DNA of 20,037 bases from Gemmatimonadales bacterium UBA1120 (GCA_002313925.1 DCAZ01000089.1:1-20037); one strand, 5' to 3'. Shown: positions 7,484 through 16,042, counted from the stretch's first letter. Notes: generated from the letters alone by a model not told the origin. Numbers and translations: made by a program.

Positions 7484-7528
7484 AGTGGGGTGCTTTCGAG
7501 CAGCCTTTCTGCCCTAAGGCACCCCACT
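7484..7528. terminator. Convergent-gene terminator hairpin
   Basis: AGTGGGGTGC (7484-7493) and GCACCCCACT (7519-7528) are perfect 10-bp complements. Inside the 25-base loop GCAG/CTGC can form a second small stem. The element lies between two convergent genes. On the minus strand the stem is followed by AACTTTTCTT, a passable U-run, so it should end the gene at 7571-8047. On the plus strand the downstream bases are not T-rich, so termination of the LVIVD gene here is less sure. Confidence 0.65.
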
Positions 7529-7570
7529 TCCTGCCCAACATTCAGGTTCATCCCTGGGATGATTACCTGA

Positions 7571-8047
7571 TCACTCGTTGATCGGTAGCTCCGAGTTCCA
7601 CATATCAACAACGACCTTCCACGAACCATCTGCCTGCTTCTTCCATATGTGAAAGTCCCGGATAATATCTCGTCCAGGTGGGCCCTCGGGATTATTGATT
7701 GTGATATCGCCTATGGAGAGTGTCCACCCGATATCACCGGATGTAGAAATTTCCGCCCGCAGGATCTCGAACTGAAGTTCAACTCCCGGTGTCTCGAGAA
7801 AACCAAACCGGTAGCCCTGCACACCCTCTAGTTTTTCTACCAAGTCAGCATTGGGTGGGACCATGAGTACGTTCTCGTCATAGAGAGCAACAACCGCCGC
7901 CCTGTCCTTCGTGCTAGCTGCCTGATGATAGGTGTTCGCGGCCAGCCTTAACGAAACCAAATCGGATTCAGTCTCAATGGTAGCTCCGGATCCACAACTA
8001 CCTGCCATTACCGTTCCAACAATGATGAATATCGTGTACTTGTTCAT
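7571..8047 (-). CDS. Exported SnoaL/DUF4440-like protein
   Basis: A 158-residue protein. The ATG follows a GAGG ribosome site about 10 bases upstream. The first 18 residues are hydrophobic and end at C18 in MAGSC, so it is probably a lipoprotein, though the lipobox is imperfect. The rest fits the NTF2-like alpha+beta barrel of SnoaL/DUF4440: helix LRLAANTYHQAASTKDRAAVVALYDENVLMVPPN (about 34-67), then GDIGWTLSIGDITI, RDFHIWKKQADGSWKVVVDMWNSE at the end. Such proteins are ketosteroid-isomerase-like, with a pocket for small molecules; activity cannot be assigned from sequence. It appears to be a single-gene unit. Confidence 0.8.
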   Translation of the reverse strand: MNKYTIFIIVGTVMAGSCGSGATIETESDLVSLRLAANTYHQAASTKDRAAVVALYDENVLMVPPNADLVEKLEGVQGYRFGFLETPGVELQFEILRAEISTSGDIGWTLSIGDITINNPEGPPGRDIIRDFHIWKKQADGSWKVVVDMWNSELPINE

Positions 8048-8368
8048 TTTTTCGTTACCTCAGTGTTGTTCGACTAGCCATTATTTGATGCCGGATGAAT
8101 TCGCACAATAAAAGTGCACAAAAATTCCACACTCTGTTGGTGTCTTCGGTCACAAAAGGACCTTTTCACTTCTGGGCCCTAGATTTCCTAGATATTCTCA
8201 TCAGACATTGGAACAAAACCAGAGCCTGGCGCTATCTGAAAGATCCACAGACACGTGAAATCTTGAGAGAATCCTACTGAGACCGGGGACTGACTAATTG
8301 ATTTTTCGGCACCCAAAGAGGCGGATAGGGTCTCGACACTCTCTTCGGTACATGATGGATATAGCTTC
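8048..8368. other. Intergenic stretch with little content
   Basis: This 321-base gap separates divergent genes. Apart from the minus-strand promoter candidate at 8080-8108 I see no RNA gene or strong inverted repeat. A 61-codon plus-strand frame at 8095-8280 overlaps that promoter, lacks a ribosome site, and its product resembles nothing I can name with confidence. Its end (LIRHWNKTRAWRYL) is basic and helical, faintly like DUF1127 proteins. I do not call it a gene. Confidence 0.5.
8080..8108 (-). promoter_or_regulatory. Probable promoter of the DUF4440-like gene
   Basis: On the minus strand TTGTGC (8108-8103) and AATAAT (8085-8080) are separated by 17 bases. The -10 box matches the sigma-70 consensus at five of six positions and the -35 box at three. 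Transcription would start near 8073, giving a leader of about 25 bases. Confidence 0.4.
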
Positions 8369-8881
8369 GTGAACACACTCGGCACCGTACATATGATCTT
8401 CTCGCTAATCGCGATCGGGACGGGTGCCATGGTCCTCATAATCTCAAAAGGGACACGCTGGCACCGTACGTTTGGTCACGTCTACGCTACATCGATGGTG
8501 GGTGTGATCGTTACCGCCTTCTCGATCTACGACCTAACAGGAAATTTCGGGCCATTCCATGTGGCGGCATCTTTAAGTGCAGTGACCCTATCAGCCGGAT
8601 TGTACTTCGTTCTTGCTCGACGACCTAAGTACAACTGGATCGAGTGGCATGCTCACTGGATGAGTTGGTCCTATATAGGCCTGATCGCAGCCCTGATTGC
8701 AGAATCCCTCACGCGTTTCATCATGCCTCGAGTAGCGCTACTGCTGGAAGAACACGAACTGTGGAATGTGTTCTGGAGCATCGTTGTTGTCTCAACATTG
8801 AGCACGTTCGCGGTCGGATGGTGGCTCGTAAAAACAAAGCTGCCACAGGCTCTGGGCACGGTTTCGGGTCCAAATAGTTAG
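8369..8881 (+). CDS. DUF2306 membrane protein
   Basis: A 170-residue inner-membrane protein with four likely transmembrane helices (about 9-26, 42-52, 64-82, 99-117) and a final one near 133-152. The motif KGTRWHRTFGHVY (27-39) after the first helix and the HAHWMSWSYIGL segment (94-105) are those of DUF2306, a family of small bacterial membrane proteins of unknown function with conserved histidines. I accept the GTG at 8369 because family members usually begin with LG-xH before the first helix, as here (LGTVH). An ATG at 8393 would remove that. It stands alone between divergent and convergent neighbours. Confidence 0.75.
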   Translation: MNTLGTVHMIFSLIAIGTGAMVLIISKGTRWHRTFGHVYATSMVGVIVTAFSIYDLTGNFGPFHVAASLSAVTLSAGLYFVLARRPKYNWIEWHAHWMSWSYIGLIAALIAESLTRFIMPRVALLLEEHELWNVFWSIVVVSTLSTFAVGWWLVKTKLPQALGTVSGPNS

Positions 8882-8892
8882 GGCCCGAAGCC
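8860..8892 (+). terminator. Terminator-like hairpin after the DUF2306 gene
   Basis: GGTTTCGGGTCC (8860-8871) pairs with GGGCCCGAAGCC (8881-8892) over 12 positions, two of them G-U, around a 9-base loop. It overlaps the stop codon and is followed by AAACTTTAATT, a weak U-run. On the opposite strand no U-run follows, so it should act only on the plus strand. It lies between convergent genes. Confidence 0.5.
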
Positions 8893-8911
8893 AAACTTTA
8901 ATTCAAGGCAA

Positions 8912-9355
8912 TCAAGATCCAAAGGTGGCAAAGCACTGCACGCCAAAACTCCCGATGGTCTTCTTGTCTGAAAGCACAAGAACCGTGACTGGGTTCTCTT
9001 CGACAACGATACAATTCGAAGCCACCCCGGTTATCTCTATGGAATACAGTCCCGGTGGAAGGCCCCCAAACTCTGTGGTTGAGTTGATCTCTACGGACCG
9101 GGTAAGTGATCCGTCAATCAACACCTGATATCCGTTAGGATCCAACATTTCCCCATGCGACTGAATCAGGACCTCAATAGAGCCAGGATTACTAAACGCC
9201 GCCGGCCCGTCTCCACACCCTGAGCCCAGCAACATGAGCATCGCACAGAAGAGGACTCCGATTTTCCGCTGAAGACCGCTCATGGAAAGCCCATGCTCGG
9301 GGAGTGATAATTGGTCATGATTCTCGAACACTTCAGAAAAATCGAGGGAGAGCAT
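8912..9355 (-). CDS. Small lipoprotein with one DPnGY/NC beta-sandwich-like domain
   Basis: The longest frame gives 147 residues from the ATG at 9355, nine bases after the transporter binding-protein stop, with AAAGG six bases upstream. However, a lipoprotein signal (MSGLQRKIGVLFCAM..., ending LLGSGC) begins only at the ATG at 9283 (residue 25), which has no ribosome site; the true product may be the 123-residue form. The mature part is one domain: GSIEVLIQSHG, LDPNGYQVLIDG, FGGLPPGLYSIEITGV, SNCIVVEENPVTVLVLSDKKTIGSFGVQCF. I recall this domain in tandem copies in many secreted Gemmatimonadota proteins, where it looks like a carbohydrate- or adhesion-type beta-sandwich. It is the last gene of the transporter operon, and its role there is unknown. 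Confidence 0.65.
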   Translation of the reverse strand: MLSLDFSEVFENHDQLSLPEHGLSMSGLQRKIGVLFCAMLMLLGSGCGDGPAAFSNPGSIEVLIQSHGEMLDPNGYQVLIDGSLTRSVEINSTTEFGGLPPGLYSIEITGVASNCIVVEENPVTVLVLSDKKTIGSFGVQCFATFGS

Positions 9356-9364
9356 GGCGTACCT

Positions 9365-10609
9365 TTAATTCGACCCCTCTAGTCGCTGAATCACTTGCTC
9401 GATGTCAACTCCGGACTCGAGCCAATCAGTGAGCCGTTCCGCATGTTCTCCATCGATGGTACGGGCGAGAAATGTGGCTCTCGTCCCCTGCCGCCTGTTA
9501 GTCGTGTACGTCAGTGGCGCACCAATTCCCTGAAAACCATCCAAAGTTTCTAGTGCTGCCACGAGTGACTCGGTAGTCAGGTCACGCCCAGCTCTCCGAA
9601 GTCCCTCGACAAGCGGCTCAGCATAACGGAATCCGGAAAGGAAAAATTCGCTGGCCCGCTCCTCCGGCGCGATACGGGCACTCGCTTCTCGATACTGCTC
9701 AATGAGAGGGTGGGCTGAGTTAGCAAGTTCACCAATAGCCGCGAAGATCACGCCCTCCCATGCCCCCTCCGTCAGATCATACATCAGTTCTGTGTCGGCT
9801 AGCACAGAGCTAGCAAGCCACTGCGGCTCATAACCAAGTCGTCCGACCGAACCGACAATGATCGTGGCATGACGCGGTGTTAGCCACATAAGAACAGCTT
9901 CAGCTCCGGATTCACGGAGCCGGACAGCGTGCGAACTAAGATCTGTGTCTGGAACCTCCACCGACACTGCTTCGATCACGTTCAACCCATGTTTCTCCAG
10001 CGCGACCTGAGCACCTACAAGCCCGCTCTCGCCAAAGTCATCATTCTGATAGATCACTCCGATCCTGGTCTTACCTAATTCATTGACCACGTAGTCGACC
10101 AACACCGCTGCTTCATCAAAGTATGGTGTGTACTGAGCAAACAAATATTTCCTTGGCGGATACGCCCAATGCGTAGCGCCAGTAGCAGGGGAGACCCAGA
10201 CGACCTCATTCTCCATGATATAATCAACAACAGCGCGACCTGGAGCAGTGCCAACACCTGCAACAAAGGCAAACACACGGTCACGTTCTACCATCTCACG
10301 TACAGCCGCCACTGTCCGTGAAGGCTGATATGCATCATCACGAAGTATGAACTCAATCTGACGCCCGTGTATCCCACCCTGTTCATTGATCATCTCGAAG
10401 TAGGCTTCGGCACCTCGGCCCACAGCACCCCAGAGTGCAGCGGGTCCAGTCAAGGGGGCCCAACTACCAATCACGATTGTATCGTCTGTTACACCACGAA
10501 CACCGCCCTCATCTATCGGCCCTGAGCATCCGTACACACAGATAGAGGCCAAGACTAGAAATGTCATCATCCGTGGCCGATGCAGCTCATTTTTCCGGAT
10601 GGACTTCAT
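9365..10609 (-). CDS. Liv-type ABC transporter substrate-binding lipoprotein
   Basis: A 414-residue type I periplasmic binding protein of the branched-chain amino acid/amide (HAAT) family, which captures the ligand for the LivHM channel. I place the start at the ATG at 10609, one base after the livF stop, because it opens a signal peptide with lipobox VYG-C28. A longer frame to 10681 overlaps livF and adds non-signal residues. Family features: IVIGSWAPLTGPAALWG (45-61), INEQGGIHGRQIEFILRDDAYQP (74-96), GVGTAPGRAVVDYI, the IGVIYQNDDFGESG strand-loop and a C-terminal helical region. Ligand cannot be read from sequence. HAAT binding proteins take amino acids, amides, urea, aromatic acids or phenylpropanoids, and the neighbouring CoA-linked catabolic genes favour a carboxylate. 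Confidence 0.88.
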   Translation of the reverse strand: MKSIRKNELHRPRMMTFLVLASICVYGCSGPIDEGGVRGVTDDTIVIGSWAPLTGPAALWGAVGRGAEAYFEMINEQGGIHGRQIEFILRDDAYQPSRTVAAVREMVERDRVFAFVAGVGTAPGRAVVDYIMENEVVWVSPATGATHWAYPPRKYLFAQYTPYFDEAAVLVDYVVNELGKTRIGVIYQNDDFGESGLVGAQVALEKHGLNVIEAVSVEVPDTDLSSHAVRLRESGAEAVLMWLTPRHATIIVGSVGRLGYEPQWLASSVLADTELMYDLTEGAWEGVIFAAIGELANSAHPLIEQYREASARIAPEERASEFFLSGFRYAEPLVEGLRRAGRDLTTESLVAALETLDGFQGIGAPLTYTTNRRQGTRATFLARTIDGEHAERLTDWLESGVDIEQVIQRLEGSN

Positions 10610-10610
10610 C

Positions 10611-11369
10611 TTAAGACTCTCTATTGATTGGCAGCGACGGGGCACCCATGTATAGCTCCTCCACCTCCGCATTGTCGACAAGGTCAGAAGCCGACCCGGC
10701 TGCGACTAATTCTCCGCTATCCAAAACCAACCCCTCGTCAGCAACAGCCAGTGCCATGCGAGCGTTTTGTTCCACGAGCAGAACTGTGACACCCTCATCT
10801 CGTATCTGCGAGATGATGTCGAACACTTGCCGTACCAAAATCGGAGCCAGGCCGAGTGACGGCTCGTCAAGAAGTAGAAGCCGAGGTCCGTTCATCAGAG
10901 CACGTCCTATCGCCAACATTTGCTGCTCTCCACCGGAGAGTGTACCCGCGGCCTGGCTCTGCCGCTCTGCCAAAAGAGGGAAAAATTCGCACACACGCTC
11001 AAGAGCCTTCTTAGTAGAGAACTGATCTTTTTGGACATACGCGCCCACCTTCAGATTCTCCCAAACGGTAAGCTCACTAAAGATCCGACGGCCCTCAGGA
11101 ACGTAGGAAATACCAGATCTAACGATCCGCTCGGTAGCCATCCGGTCAATCCGGGTACCTTGGAAGGAAATCTGTCCATTCTTCGGCTGGCCTTCTAGGA
11201 CTCCTAAGATCGTGTTCAATAGGGTGCTTTTACCTGCACCGTTGTTGCCCAGGATTACCGTAATGCTGCCTTCAGACACCGTAAGGGAAACATCAGACAG
11301 CGCACGCAGTGATCCATGCCACGTCTCTACTGCATTGAGTTCTAGGAGAACCTCTGGGTGCTTATCCAT
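10611..11369 (-). CDS. livF: Liv-type ABC transporter ATPase (LivF)
   Basis: A 252-residue ATP-binding subunit that, with LivG, drives the HAAT importer at the inner face of the membrane. Walker A is GNNGAGKST (41-49), the signature is LSGGEQQ (144-150), Walker B is LLLLDE (164-169) and VEQNARMAL (199-207) is the LivF-specific switch region. SYVPEGRRIFSELTVWENL (88-106) is typical of LivF. The length is a little above the usual 235 because of a C-terminal tail. The ATG overlaps the end of livG by 8 bases. Confidence 0.95.
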   Translation of the reverse strand: MDKHPEVLLELNAVETWHGSLRALSDVSLTVSEGSITVILGNNGAGKSTLLNTILGVLEGQPKNGQISFQGTRIDRMATERIVRSGISYVPEGRRIFSELTVWENLKVGAYVQKDQFSTKKALERVCEFFPLLAERQSQAAGTLSGGEQQMLAIGRALMNGPRLLLLDEPSLGLAPILVRQVFDIISQIRDEGVTVLLVEQNARMALAVADEGLVLDSGELVAAGSASDLVDNAEVEELYMGAPSLPINRES

Positions 11370-12132
11370 CGCCGAGATACGCCTTGATAACCTCGGGATG
11401 CTGCCGAATCTCTTCAGGAGCCCCTTGGGCTATCGGTTTTCCAAAGTTCAGGGCCAGAACACGATCTGCTAGACCGATCGCAAGCTGCACGTGGTGCTCA
11501 ATCAATAGGATTGTCACACCCAGTTCTGCACGCAATTCTCGCATACGCTCAGCAACTTCTGCACGCTCATCCGCATTCATACCAGCAGATGGTTCATCTA
11601 CCAGTAAAAGCTTTGGCTCCATAGCAAGAGCACGAGCTAATTCCACACGCTTTTGTGTACCATAAGGCAATTCGCCCACTGGTCGATCGCGCACTTGAAC
11701 TAGATCGAGAAGTTCAATAATCCACTGGACACGCTCGCGGTTCTCTGTCTCCTCTCTAGCTGCACTTGTGGCGCGGCCCAACATCGCCACACCACTCCAA
11801 ACACCACTGTGCATGTGCTGGTGTCGACCGAGCATAAGGTTGTCGATCGTGGTCTCTGTGCTGAAGAGTTCGATATTCTGAAAGGTCCGTGCTATGCCGA
11901 GACGCGCTATGTGGTGAGGAGCTAATCCAGAGATGCCCTCACCCTCAAAGTAGATTTCCCCTTCCGTCGGTTGATAAATACCGCTGATACAGTTGAACGC
12001 TGTGGATTTCCCAGAACCGTTCGGACCAATGATCGAAAAAATCATCCCCCGATCCACCTCAAAAGAGACATCATCAAGCGCAGTCAAACCTCCGAAGCGC
12101 ATTGTGAGGCCATCAACAGCGAAAAAGCTCAT
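11362..12132 (-). CDS. livG: Liv-type ABC transporter ATPase (LivG)
   Basis: A 256-residue ATP-binding subunit, partner of LivF. Walker A GPNGSGKST (36-44), Q-loop glutamine 85 in RTFQNIELF, signature LPYGTQKR (155-162, the LivG form in place of LSGGQ), Walker B LLLVDE (175-180) and switch histidine 213 in LLIEHHVQL are all present. The HPEVIKAYLG end is standard for LivG. AGAAAGG lies 8 bases before the ATG, and the gene begins 3 bases after livH. Confidence 0.95.
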   Translation of the reverse strand: MSFFAVDGLTMRFGGLTALDDVSFEVDRGMIFSIIGPNGSGKSTAFNCISGIYQPTEGEIYFEGEGISGLAPHHIARLGIARTFQNIELFSTETTIDNLMLGRHQHMHSGVWSGVAMLGRATSAAREETENRERVQWIIELLDLVQVRDRPVGELPYGTQKRVELARALAMEPKLLLVDEPSAGMNADERAEVAERMRELRAELGVTILLIEHHVQLAIGLADRVLALNFGKPIAQGAPEEIRQHPEVIKAYLGDG

Positions 12133-12135
12133 TGT

Positions 12136-13008
12136 TCAGACCTTTCTCTCATGGTGGCGGCCGAAGAGACCAGAGGGTCTGAACCAGAGCACGATAACGA
12201 TGATCAGGAACGCCACAACGGACTTGAATTCCACCGAGACGTAAGCTCCGAAGAGATTTTCGATGACTCCCAATAGATAGCCACCAAGCACCGCTCCAAC
12301 AGGAGTATTCAATCCCCCAAGAACGGCAGCAGCGAAACCCTTTAGTAGGGCATCCCACATCAACGTAGGATCAAGCGTAATCAGTGGTGCCGTGAGCAGG
12401 GCCGCCACAGTACCAATTACAGAACTAATGCCGAACGTGAGACCAACAACCGCACGGGCTGGTACCCCATTGATACGCGCAGCGATCGGATCTTGTTGCG
12501 TTGCCTGCATCGCAAGGCCGAGCTTAGTGAAACGGAAGAACGCAAAAACCAATAGCATCAGTATCCCGGCAATCAAGATCGTGGCCACGCTAAGAGTGCT
12601 GATCGAAACACTCCCAAACCTTATGACTTCATTCGCTGAAACGGGGAACGGAAACTGACGTTGGTCGGCACCCCATTTCCAACCCGCGAAACCGAAAAGG
12701 GCCAAACTGAAACCCAGAGTCATGATGATCAGGTTCAGGTGCGTAGGCTTCCGCATACGTCTGAGTAGGAGCCCCTCAAATCCAACCCCAAGAAGAAAGG
12801 CGAATACGAGAGCCGCACCAAAAGCAAAGATGAACCCGGTTTCGAAGTCAGTTAGAAACATGTAGGCGATAAAGGCCGATACCATAGCCATATCACCCTG
12901 AGCAAAGTTCGGGACCTCGGTAGTCTTGTATGTGATGACCAGGGCAAGCGCCATCAGGGCATAGATGCTTCCTGCTGAAAGCCCACTCGCAAAAACTTGT
13001 GGCAACAC
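12136..13008 (-). CDS. livH: Liv-type ABC transporter permease (LivH)
   Basis: A 290-residue inner-membrane permease with about eight hydrophobic helices. The opening GLSAGSIYALMALALVITYKTTEVPNFAQGDMAM is the LivH hallmark, and QATQQDPIAARINGVPARAV is the cytoplasmic loop that contacts the ATPases. It pairs with LivM to form the channel. The start is a GTG at 13008, three bases after the livM stop; GGAG lies 11 bases upstream within livM. Confidence 0.94.
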   Translation of the reverse strand: MLPQVFASGLSAGSIYALMALALVITYKTTEVPNFAQGDMAMVSAFIAYMFLTDFETGFIFAFGAALVFAFLLGVGFEGLLLRRMRKPTHLNLIIMTLGFSLALFGFAGWKWGADQRQFPFPVSANEVIRFGSVSISTLSVATILIAGILMLLVFAFFRFTKLGLAMQATQQDPIAARINGVPARAVVGLTFGISSVIGTVAALLTAPLITLDPTLMWDALLKGFAAAVLGGLNTPVGAVLGGYLLGVIENLFGAYVSVEFKSVVAFLIIVIVLWFRPSGLFGRHHERKV

Positions 13009-13011
13009 GGG

Positions 13012-14127
13012 TTAATCCGCTCCGGACCCAGATCGACTCAATTCGGTATCAGCACTTTTCGAACGTTTCATGGTATCCAATGCCCTAATCCAGAGCCCGT
13101 ATAAGCCTCGAGGTTCGAGAAGGATCGTGAACACAATCAACATTCCCGTTACTACCCACCCGAAGTTTGGAAGGCCAACAGTTGACATAAAGCGTGCGGA
13201 GAAGCCTTCAAGAGCTGGACCGAGGACGGGTAACTCCTGAAAAGCATCCATTTCCAAATTCAAGTACCCCATGACAATGCTGCCAAGAACTGCACCGGTG
13301 ATCGAGCTAAGACCCCCGAATACCACCATCGCCAAAAACATCAGGGAAAGTGTGAACGTAAAAACGCCTGGGCTGATGAATCCTGTCATGAGTGCGAGCA
13401 GGCCCCCGGCGACGCCTGTCAGAGCAGCGCTTACTGCGAAGCTGAGCGTTTTGTAGTAGGCAACATCCACACCCATCGTGGCGGCAGCAATCTCGCTATC
13501 CCTGATGGCCCGGAACGCCCGTCCGACACGAGTGACGGAAAGGTTCCGCACGCCAAGTGCTAACACGAACGTGATGCCGACGATCACATAGTACTTGCTA
13601 ACGTCTCCCGATAATGGGAACGGGCCGACCATAGCATCTGGCACCACCAGCCCCATGTGTCCCCCAAACAAAGCCGAGTGACCAATGATTTGTGTAACTG
13701 CTAAGCCAAAACCCAGGGTAGCAATCGCGAGATACGGCCCCGCCAGTCTTAACGCTGGCAACCCCAGTAGGAAGCCGAAAAATGCTGAGACGAACCCTGC
13801 CATGACCAAGGCAATAGGGAACGGCACCGCAAGCCTGGTCATGAGAAGCACCATCGTGTAAGCACCTATAGCCAGAAACCCGGCATGCCCAAGCGAAACC
13901 TGTCCTGTGTAACCCACGAGCACATTCATTCCAAGCCCAACAATCACAAAAACCGCCATATAGTTGAGCGTAAAAACACGGTAGCCTGGTAGCAGGAGAG
14001 GTAGAGAGACAAGCACTACCAGCAGGAGGGCAAGTTTTATCCAAGACCCTCTTGCAGTGAAGAGCTGGATATCCTCGTAATGGTCCCGAGTTGGTTCGAT
14101 CACGACATCAATGTGTCGGTCGTTCAA
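13012..14127 (-). CDS. livM: Liv-type ABC transporter permease (LivM)
   Basis: A 371-residue inner-membrane permease, partner of LivH. GLGMNVLVGYTGQVSLGHAGFLAIGAY and the ATPase-contact loop RVGRAFRAIRDSEIAAATMGVD are diagnostic. The helices start near residue 30 after a charged N-terminal segment, and a hydrophilic tail of about 25 residues ends the protein. The called start is TTG at 14127, sharing bases with the TGA of the upstream acyl-CoA dehydrogenase gene; its ribosome site is weak, and a GTG at 14103 is the alternative. The overlap ties transporter and dehydrogenase into one operon. Confidence 0.93.
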   Translation of the reverse strand: MNDRHIDVVIEPTRDHYEDIQLFTARGSWIKLALLLVVLVSLPLLLPGYRVFTLNYMAVFVIVGLGMNVLVGYTGQVSLGHAGFLAIGAYTMVLLMTRLAVPFPIALVMAGFVSAFFGFLLGLPALRLAGPYLAIATLGFGLAVTQIIGHSALFGGHMGLVVPDAMVGPFPLSGDVSKYYVIVGITFVLALGVRNLSVTRVGRAFRAIRDSEIAAATMGVDVAYYKTLSFAVSAALTGVAGGLLALMTGFISPGVFTFTLSLMFLAMVVFGGLSSITGAVLGSIVMGYLNLEMDAFQELPVLGPALEGFSARFMSTVGLPNFGWVVTGMLIVFTILLEPRGLYGLWIRALDTMKRSKSADTELSRSGSGAD

Positions 14128-15911
14128 GCGAAGACCGGAAGCCCCCCATCCTGCAGGAGCACCTTTGCAACTCTCGCTCTGTAGACGATCAGGCCCACCG
14201 GAAGTGGCAGCCAGTCGTCCAGTTTCCTGAGTTGTTCGGCAAGTCCTGGACCGCTGAATAAAGCCGCCAAGATTTCGTTTGCTTCCTGGCGGATGCGGTC
14301 TACTGCATGGATGAAGTAGATCTGCTCAAGGTCTTCATATAGCTCCATACCATCCAAGCCGCTGCCGGAGAAACCCTTGGAAATCCTTAAGAACACACTT
14401 TCCGTTGCAAAAATTTCAATGGCTATATCCGCTAGACTAGCCATCAATTGTTGGTTCTCTGCATCAAACATCCGCTCTCGCTGGACCGCGGCGCATACCT
14501 CAGCGGTAAGATGCCGGTAGACGCTCTTGAGGTTTGTGATATCTAGGTGACGTGAGCCTGAGCCTAAAGCTGCATCATAACTCACCGCAGAGAGGGAATC
14601 GTCCGTCTGGTCTTGAGTTCCACTAAGGTCCAGCCGCCCCGACCATGAGCGGCGCAGAATCGCCCGCTGTGCATAAAGACGGCAGATCTCGTTCGTGCCC
14701 TCATAGATACGAGCAATTCGAGAGTCTCGGTACATCCGGGCAGGCGGGTATTCCTCGCTGAAACCGTAGCCACCAAAAACCTGGACTGCTTCATCGGCAA
14801 GATGATTGTAGGCTTCGGAGGTGTGGACCTTTGCCATAGCGCACTCCACCGAGAACTCGGAGAGCATCGCCAGTTTATCGTCGAGAGTTGGTCGATCATT
14901 TCCGGCCTTAGCCTCCAATGCTTGGTAAACCAACCCTGATGTTCGATACGCAACTGATTCCGCGGCATATGCGCGCGCAGCCATGTCAGCGAGCTTTCTT
15001 TGGATTAATCCGAACTCGCCAATCGGTCGACCGAACTGGGTACGCTCTGCAGCATAACGCGAGGCGACTTCGACCGCGGCCCGTGCTCCAGAAGCGCTAT
15101 TCGTGGCCAGCTTTAGCCGACCCATATTGAGCGTACAAAACGCCACCTTGTGTCCCTTCCCAACCTCGCCCAAGAGGTTCTGGATAGGGATATGGACGTT
15201 TTCAAGTGAGAGTGCAGCAACGGAAGAACCATGCTGCCCGAGTAGATGCTCATTCGCTCCTATCTCAAGACCCTCGCTGTCACGCTCCAACACGAATGCT
15301 GTGAAGTGTTCACCGTCAACCTGAGCGAAAAGGATGAAGATGTCTGCCCACCCTGCGTTTGTGATCCACTGCTTACCGCCATTCACTACGTAGTGCGTGC
15401 CCGCATCACCCAAAACGGCCTTAGTTGTGATGTTCATCGCGTCTGATCCGGTGCCGGGCTCAGTCAATGCGAATGCGGATAGCATCTCTCCATTCATACA
15501 GGGCACGAGATAACGCTCTCTCTGCTCTTCTGTAGCAAAATTGATGAGAGGAAGCATTCCGATCCCTTGGTGCCCGAAAATGAGAGAGCCCAAACTTCCG
15601 AGTTTGGCACGGATCGAGCACATCCCGGTGACGGCGAGCACATTAAGATCGAGCCCCCCAAATTCCTCCGGAACCTCTGCCATAAAGATCCCGAGGTCGG
15701 CAGCCTTCCGAAAAAGTTCTAGGCCTATATCCGTATCACCCTGTTCAAGCGCTTCTAGGTGATGGGCGACTTCTCTCTCCGCGAAATCTGAGAAGGCCTG
15801 CATGAGCATCCGCTCTTCATCTCCAAGATCCTCAGGGGTCACAACCTCTTCGGGATCGGTGTCATAGAGCAGAAAACCCGCACCGAAAGGCTGGGTCTTA
15901 GTTTCCATCAT
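14124..15911 (-). CDS. Acyl-CoA dehydrogenase, long (VLCAD-like) form
   Basis: A 595-residue FAD enzyme that introduces the 2,3-double bond into an acyl-CoA, the first oxidation of beta-oxidation. FALTEPGTGSD (147-157) and QWITNAGWADIFI (181-193) form the FAD/substrate beta domain, GRPIGEFGLIQRKLADMAAR lies in the C-terminal helical core, and RIYEGTNEICRL (401-412) contains the catalytic base E404 at the position used by short-, medium- and very-long-chain dehydrogenases. After the normal end near residue 430 there is a further 165-residue helical domain, as in VLCAD and ACAD9, which helps dimerise and lies at the membrane in those enzymes. The chain-length range is a guess. It is the first gene of the minus-strand operon; two ATGs in tandem open it, with only a weak ribosome site. 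Confidence 0.92.
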   Translation of the reverse strand: MMETKTQPFGAGFLLYDTDPEEVVTPEDLGDEERMLMQAFSDFAEREVAHHLEALEQGDTDIGLELFRKAADLGIFMAEVPEEFGGLDLNVLAVTGMCSIRAKLGSLGSLIFGHQGIGMLPLINFATEEQRERYLVPCMNGEMLSAFALTEPGTGSDAMNITTKAVLGDAGTHYVVNGGKQWITNAGWADIFILFAQVDGEHFTAFVLERDSEGLEIGANEHLLGQHGSSVAALSLENVHIPIQNLLGEVGKGHKVAFCTLNMGRLKLATNSASGARAAVEVASRYAAERTQFGRPIGEFGLIQRKLADMAARAYAAESVAYRTSGLVYQALEAKAGNDRPTLDDKLAMLSEFSVECAMAKVHTSEAYNHLADEAVQVFGGYGFSEEYPPARMYRDSRIARIYEGTNEICRLYAQRAILRRSWSGRLDLSGTQDQTDDSLSAVSYDAALGSGSRHLDITNLKSVYRHLTAEVCAAVQRERMFDAENQQLMASLADIAIEIFATESVFLRISKGFSGSGLDGMELYEDLEQIYFIHAVDRIRQEANEILAALFSGPGLAEQLRKLDDWLPLPVGLIVYRARVAKVLLQDGGLPVFA

Positions 15912-16042
15912 CAGTCCGATAAGAGCACCTCTATAAGCGTGCCGGGTTGCATAGGAGCGGCCCCCATGCTATCCGAATCCTATGCAGACGGCCACTGCCA
16001 GATGCCAGACAGCTATTAGCAACCCCAAACCAAGGTCCCCAT
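15912..16042. promoter_or_regulatory. Divergent promoter region with 9-bp inverted repeat
   Basis: This 131-base region must hold the promoters of both fatty-acid-type operons. TGCATAGGA (15948-15956) and TCCTATGCA (15978-15986) are perfect inverted copies separated by 21 bases, about three helical turns centre to centre. They could be half-sites for a repressor that loops or dimerises, or the arms of a hairpin. TTGCAT (15947-15952) with TATCCG (15970-15975) after 17 bases is a weak plus-strand promoter overlapping the first arm. No regulator gene is in the window. Confidence 0.35.

Noticed and set aside
8095..8280. A 61-codon plus-strand frame in the 8048-8368 gap, with a basic end faintly like DUF1127
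   Set aside because: No ribosome site, it overlaps a better-supported minus-strand promoter, and the similarity is too slight to trust.
15947..16042. N-terminal extension of the hydratase/dehydrogenase frame
   Set aside because: The added 32 residues lie outside the crotonase fold, would overlap the divergent regulatory region and lack a ribosome site, while the ATG at 16043 has one.
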